Assembly (NCBI GenBank): GCA_002322865.1
Contig: DCOH01000036.1
Coordinates: forward strand, 2,685-9,851
Reading direction: 5' to 3'
Length of the DNA: 7,167 nucleotides
DNA from: Sphingobacterium sp. UBA1575
Lineage (GTDB): Bacteria; Bacteroidota; Bacteroidia; Sphingobacteriales; Sphingobacteriaceae
The position numbers and the translations under genes were made by a program. Positions 6,295 to 7,167 of this stretch are shown one piece after another; within the stretch, counting starts at the first letter, position 1, and every line of letters begins with the position of its first letter. The notes under the pieces were generated by a model. It did no database searches, was not told the DNA's origin, and worked only from the letters and a program-made list of their open reading frames with translations.

Positions 6295-6302
6295 TATCCT
6301 CC
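6292..6302 (-). promoter_or_regulatory. Overlapping stop/start (TAATG) with GGAGG just upstream
   Basis: The thioesterase stop TAA (6296-6294) and the YihY ATG (6294-6292) share an A. A perfect GGAGG (6302-6298) lies three bases before the ATG and forms most of the last two sense codons (Gly-Gly) of the thioesterase. The spacing is shorter than the usual five to nine bases, so termination-reinitiation is the likelier mode, with GGAGG perhaps holding the terminating ribosome. Confidence 0.7.
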
Positions 6303-6704
6303 AAAAAATGGAGCCATTTTATCAACGAAAACCTGTGGTGGTTTGCAGGGTCTACCTTTCTCCATATCAACAAATACCAATTGGGTGAATCCGGTGTTCA
6401 GCAATTCGCCCGCTTCGTTAAATAGCTCGTATTCAAATTTAATCCGAATACCTGGTTTTTCCCTAATATAAATATTTATTGTGATCAAATCATCATACTT
6501 GGCGGCCTTTAAGTATTTGCTGCTCAAGTCTGTAACAGGTAGCATGACGCCTATGTCCTCCAACTCCTTATAGGAAACACCGGTGCTACGCAACATCTCC
6601 GTACGTGCTACTTCATAATAGGAAGCGTAGTTACCATAATAAACATAACCCATTTGATCCGTTTCGGCATACCTGACCCGGATTTGATGTTGGTAGGAGA
6701 ACAT
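6294..6704 (-). CDS. Acyl-CoA thioesterase, YbgC/4HBT hotdog family
   Basis: Predicted cytoplasmic hydrolase of acyl-CoA (or acyl-ACP) thioesters. The 136 residues are a single hotdog domain of normal length for the YbgC/FadM group. The signature YAETDQMGYVYYGNYASYYE (12-31) is clear: Asp16 aligns with the family's catalytic aspartate (Asp17 in the Pseudomonas 4-hydroxybenzoyl-CoA thioesterase), and the NYASYYEVAR helix follows. The position that is His in many YbgC proteins (VVYH.NY) is Tyr23 here. Downstream, PVTDLSSKYLKAAKYDD (56-72) is the usual second conserved block. The start ATG (6704-6702) follows the mltG stop by four bases with AAGG overlapping that gap, and its stop overlaps the next gene. 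YbgC in proteobacteria is linked to the Tol-Pal envelope genes; here the neighbours are mltG and yihY-like, so an envelope-lipid link is plausible. The substrate cannot be told. Confidence 0.93.
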   Translation of the reverse strand: MFSYQHQIRVRYAETDQMGYVYYGNYASYYEVARTEMLRSTGVSYKELEDIGVMLPVTDLSSKYLKAAKYDDLITINIYIREKPGIRIKFEYELFNEAGELLNTGFTQLVFVDMEKGRPCKPPQVFVDKMAPFFGG

Positions 6705-6708
6705 AACC

Positions 6709-7167
6709 TTATTTTTTGATGTTTCTTTCGTCCAATGCTTTTTGGAATTTCCGCGCGTTCACCAAATGTTCTGCAACGGTTTCTGCAAATAAATGGTATC
6801 CGGAGAAATCATCCTTTGCACACATGTAGATATAGTTATGATGGTCGTAGTTCAATACCCCATCAATAGAGGCAATACTCGGCATCATGATTGGCCCTGG
6901 AGGCAATCCCTTATATCGGTAAGTGTTATACGGATTATCGATGTGTAAATGTCTGTTCAGTACCCTGCGGATGGTAAAGTCGTTGTTTGCGAAGATCACT
7001 GTAGGATCGGCCTGCAATAACATTCCTTTCTTCAAACGATTCAGGTACAGCCCTGCAATCTTAGGCATTTCATCTACGTGCAGCGCTTCCCCTTTAACGA
7101 TGGAAGCCAATACGCTGACCTCCTGTGTGGTCAGATTCAATGCTGCCGCTTTGGCCTTACGGTCATC
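6709..7167 (-). CDS. mltG: Endolytic murein transglycosylase MltG, C-terminal part (5' end outside window)
   Basis: MltG is an inner-membrane lytic transglycosylase that cuts nascent glycan strands and helps set glycan length. Only the last 152 codons are present; the frame stays open to the window edge (DDRKAKAAALNLTTQEV...), so the TTG at 7138-7140 is an internal Leu codon and not a start. The YceG/MltG catalytic block is visible: LASIVKGEA corresponds to the family's ASIVEKET, keeping the second glutamate, which I take as the catalytic Glu (Glu218 in E. coli). It is followed by IAGLYLNRLKKGMLLQADPTV, the NTYRYKGLPPGPI segment and a C-terminal block with YMCAKDDFSGYHLFAET. The family EKET motif reads KGEA here, so the first Glu is replaced. 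The membrane anchor and LysM-like N-terminal domain expected in this family lie beyond the edge. It heads, or is inside, the operon with the thioesterase (4-base gap) and YihY genes. Confidence 0.94.
   Translation of the reverse strand, partial: DDRKAKAAALNLTTQEVSVLASIVKGEALHVDEMPKIAGLYLNRLKKGMLLQADPTVIFANNDFTIRRVLNRHLHIDNPYNTYRYKGLPPGPIMMPSIASIDGVLNYDHHNYIYMCAKDDFSGYHLFAETVAEHLVNARKFQKALDERNIKK

Noticed and set aside
7138..7140. TTG as the start of the rightmost gene
   Set aside because: The frame stays open to the edge of the window and the upstream residues (DDRKAKAAAL) fit MltG, so this is an internal Leu codon of a gene cut by the window edge.
1..7167. CRISPR array, tRNA or rRNA gene, insertion sequence, phage or defence genes
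   Set aside because: The intergenic gaps are all under about 120 bases and are accounted for by promoters, leaders and terminators. No regularly spaced repeats, tRNA-like cloverleaf, transposase or integrase motifs were seen on either strand.

Overview
This window looks like chromosomal DNA from a Bacteroidota organism, most likely of the Sphingobacteriaceae (Sphingobacterium/Pedobacter type). The grounds are a 644-residue ribosomal protein S1 with a long acidic N-terminal extension, two intergenic matches to the Bacteroidota promoter -7 box TAnnTTTG, and protein sequences (MltG, YbgC-type thioesterase, YihY) of Bacteroidota flavour. The genus is inferred from memory of these families and was not searched.

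All six genes lie on the minus strand, so transcription runs from high to low coordinates. From the right edge: (1) the C-terminal 152 residues of the endolytic transglycosylase MltG, whose 5' end lies outside the window; (2) four bases later a hotdog-fold acyl-CoA thioesterase; (3) overlapping it by one base (TAATG), a YihY/BrkB-family membrane protein. These three form a tight operon with an envelope/lipid flavour. After 40 bases with a probable promoter comes (4) a membrane-bound hybrid histidine kinase with a C-terminal receiver domain and no adjacent partner regulator. After 111 bases holding a good promoter and a hairpin leader comes (5) rpsA, ending in a strong intrinsic terminator. After a further 114 to 120 bases comes (6) a two-domain 3-mercaptopyruvate-type sulfurtransferase. 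The left edge holds what looks like the start of a dispersed REP-like repeat.

Most of this is core, ordinary gene content. I see no mobile element, CRISPR array, tRNA, rRNA, toxin-antitoxin or defence genes, and nothing I would call a new system. The observations most worth a second look are small: an in-frame 15-bp tandem repeat just before the catalytic cysteine of the sulfurtransferase, that gene's extreme strand skew and codon use compared with rpsA, a hairpin predicted to form the very 5' end of the rpsA mRNA next to an unusually good Shine-Dalgarno sequence, and a probable near-leaderless start for the histidine kinase.
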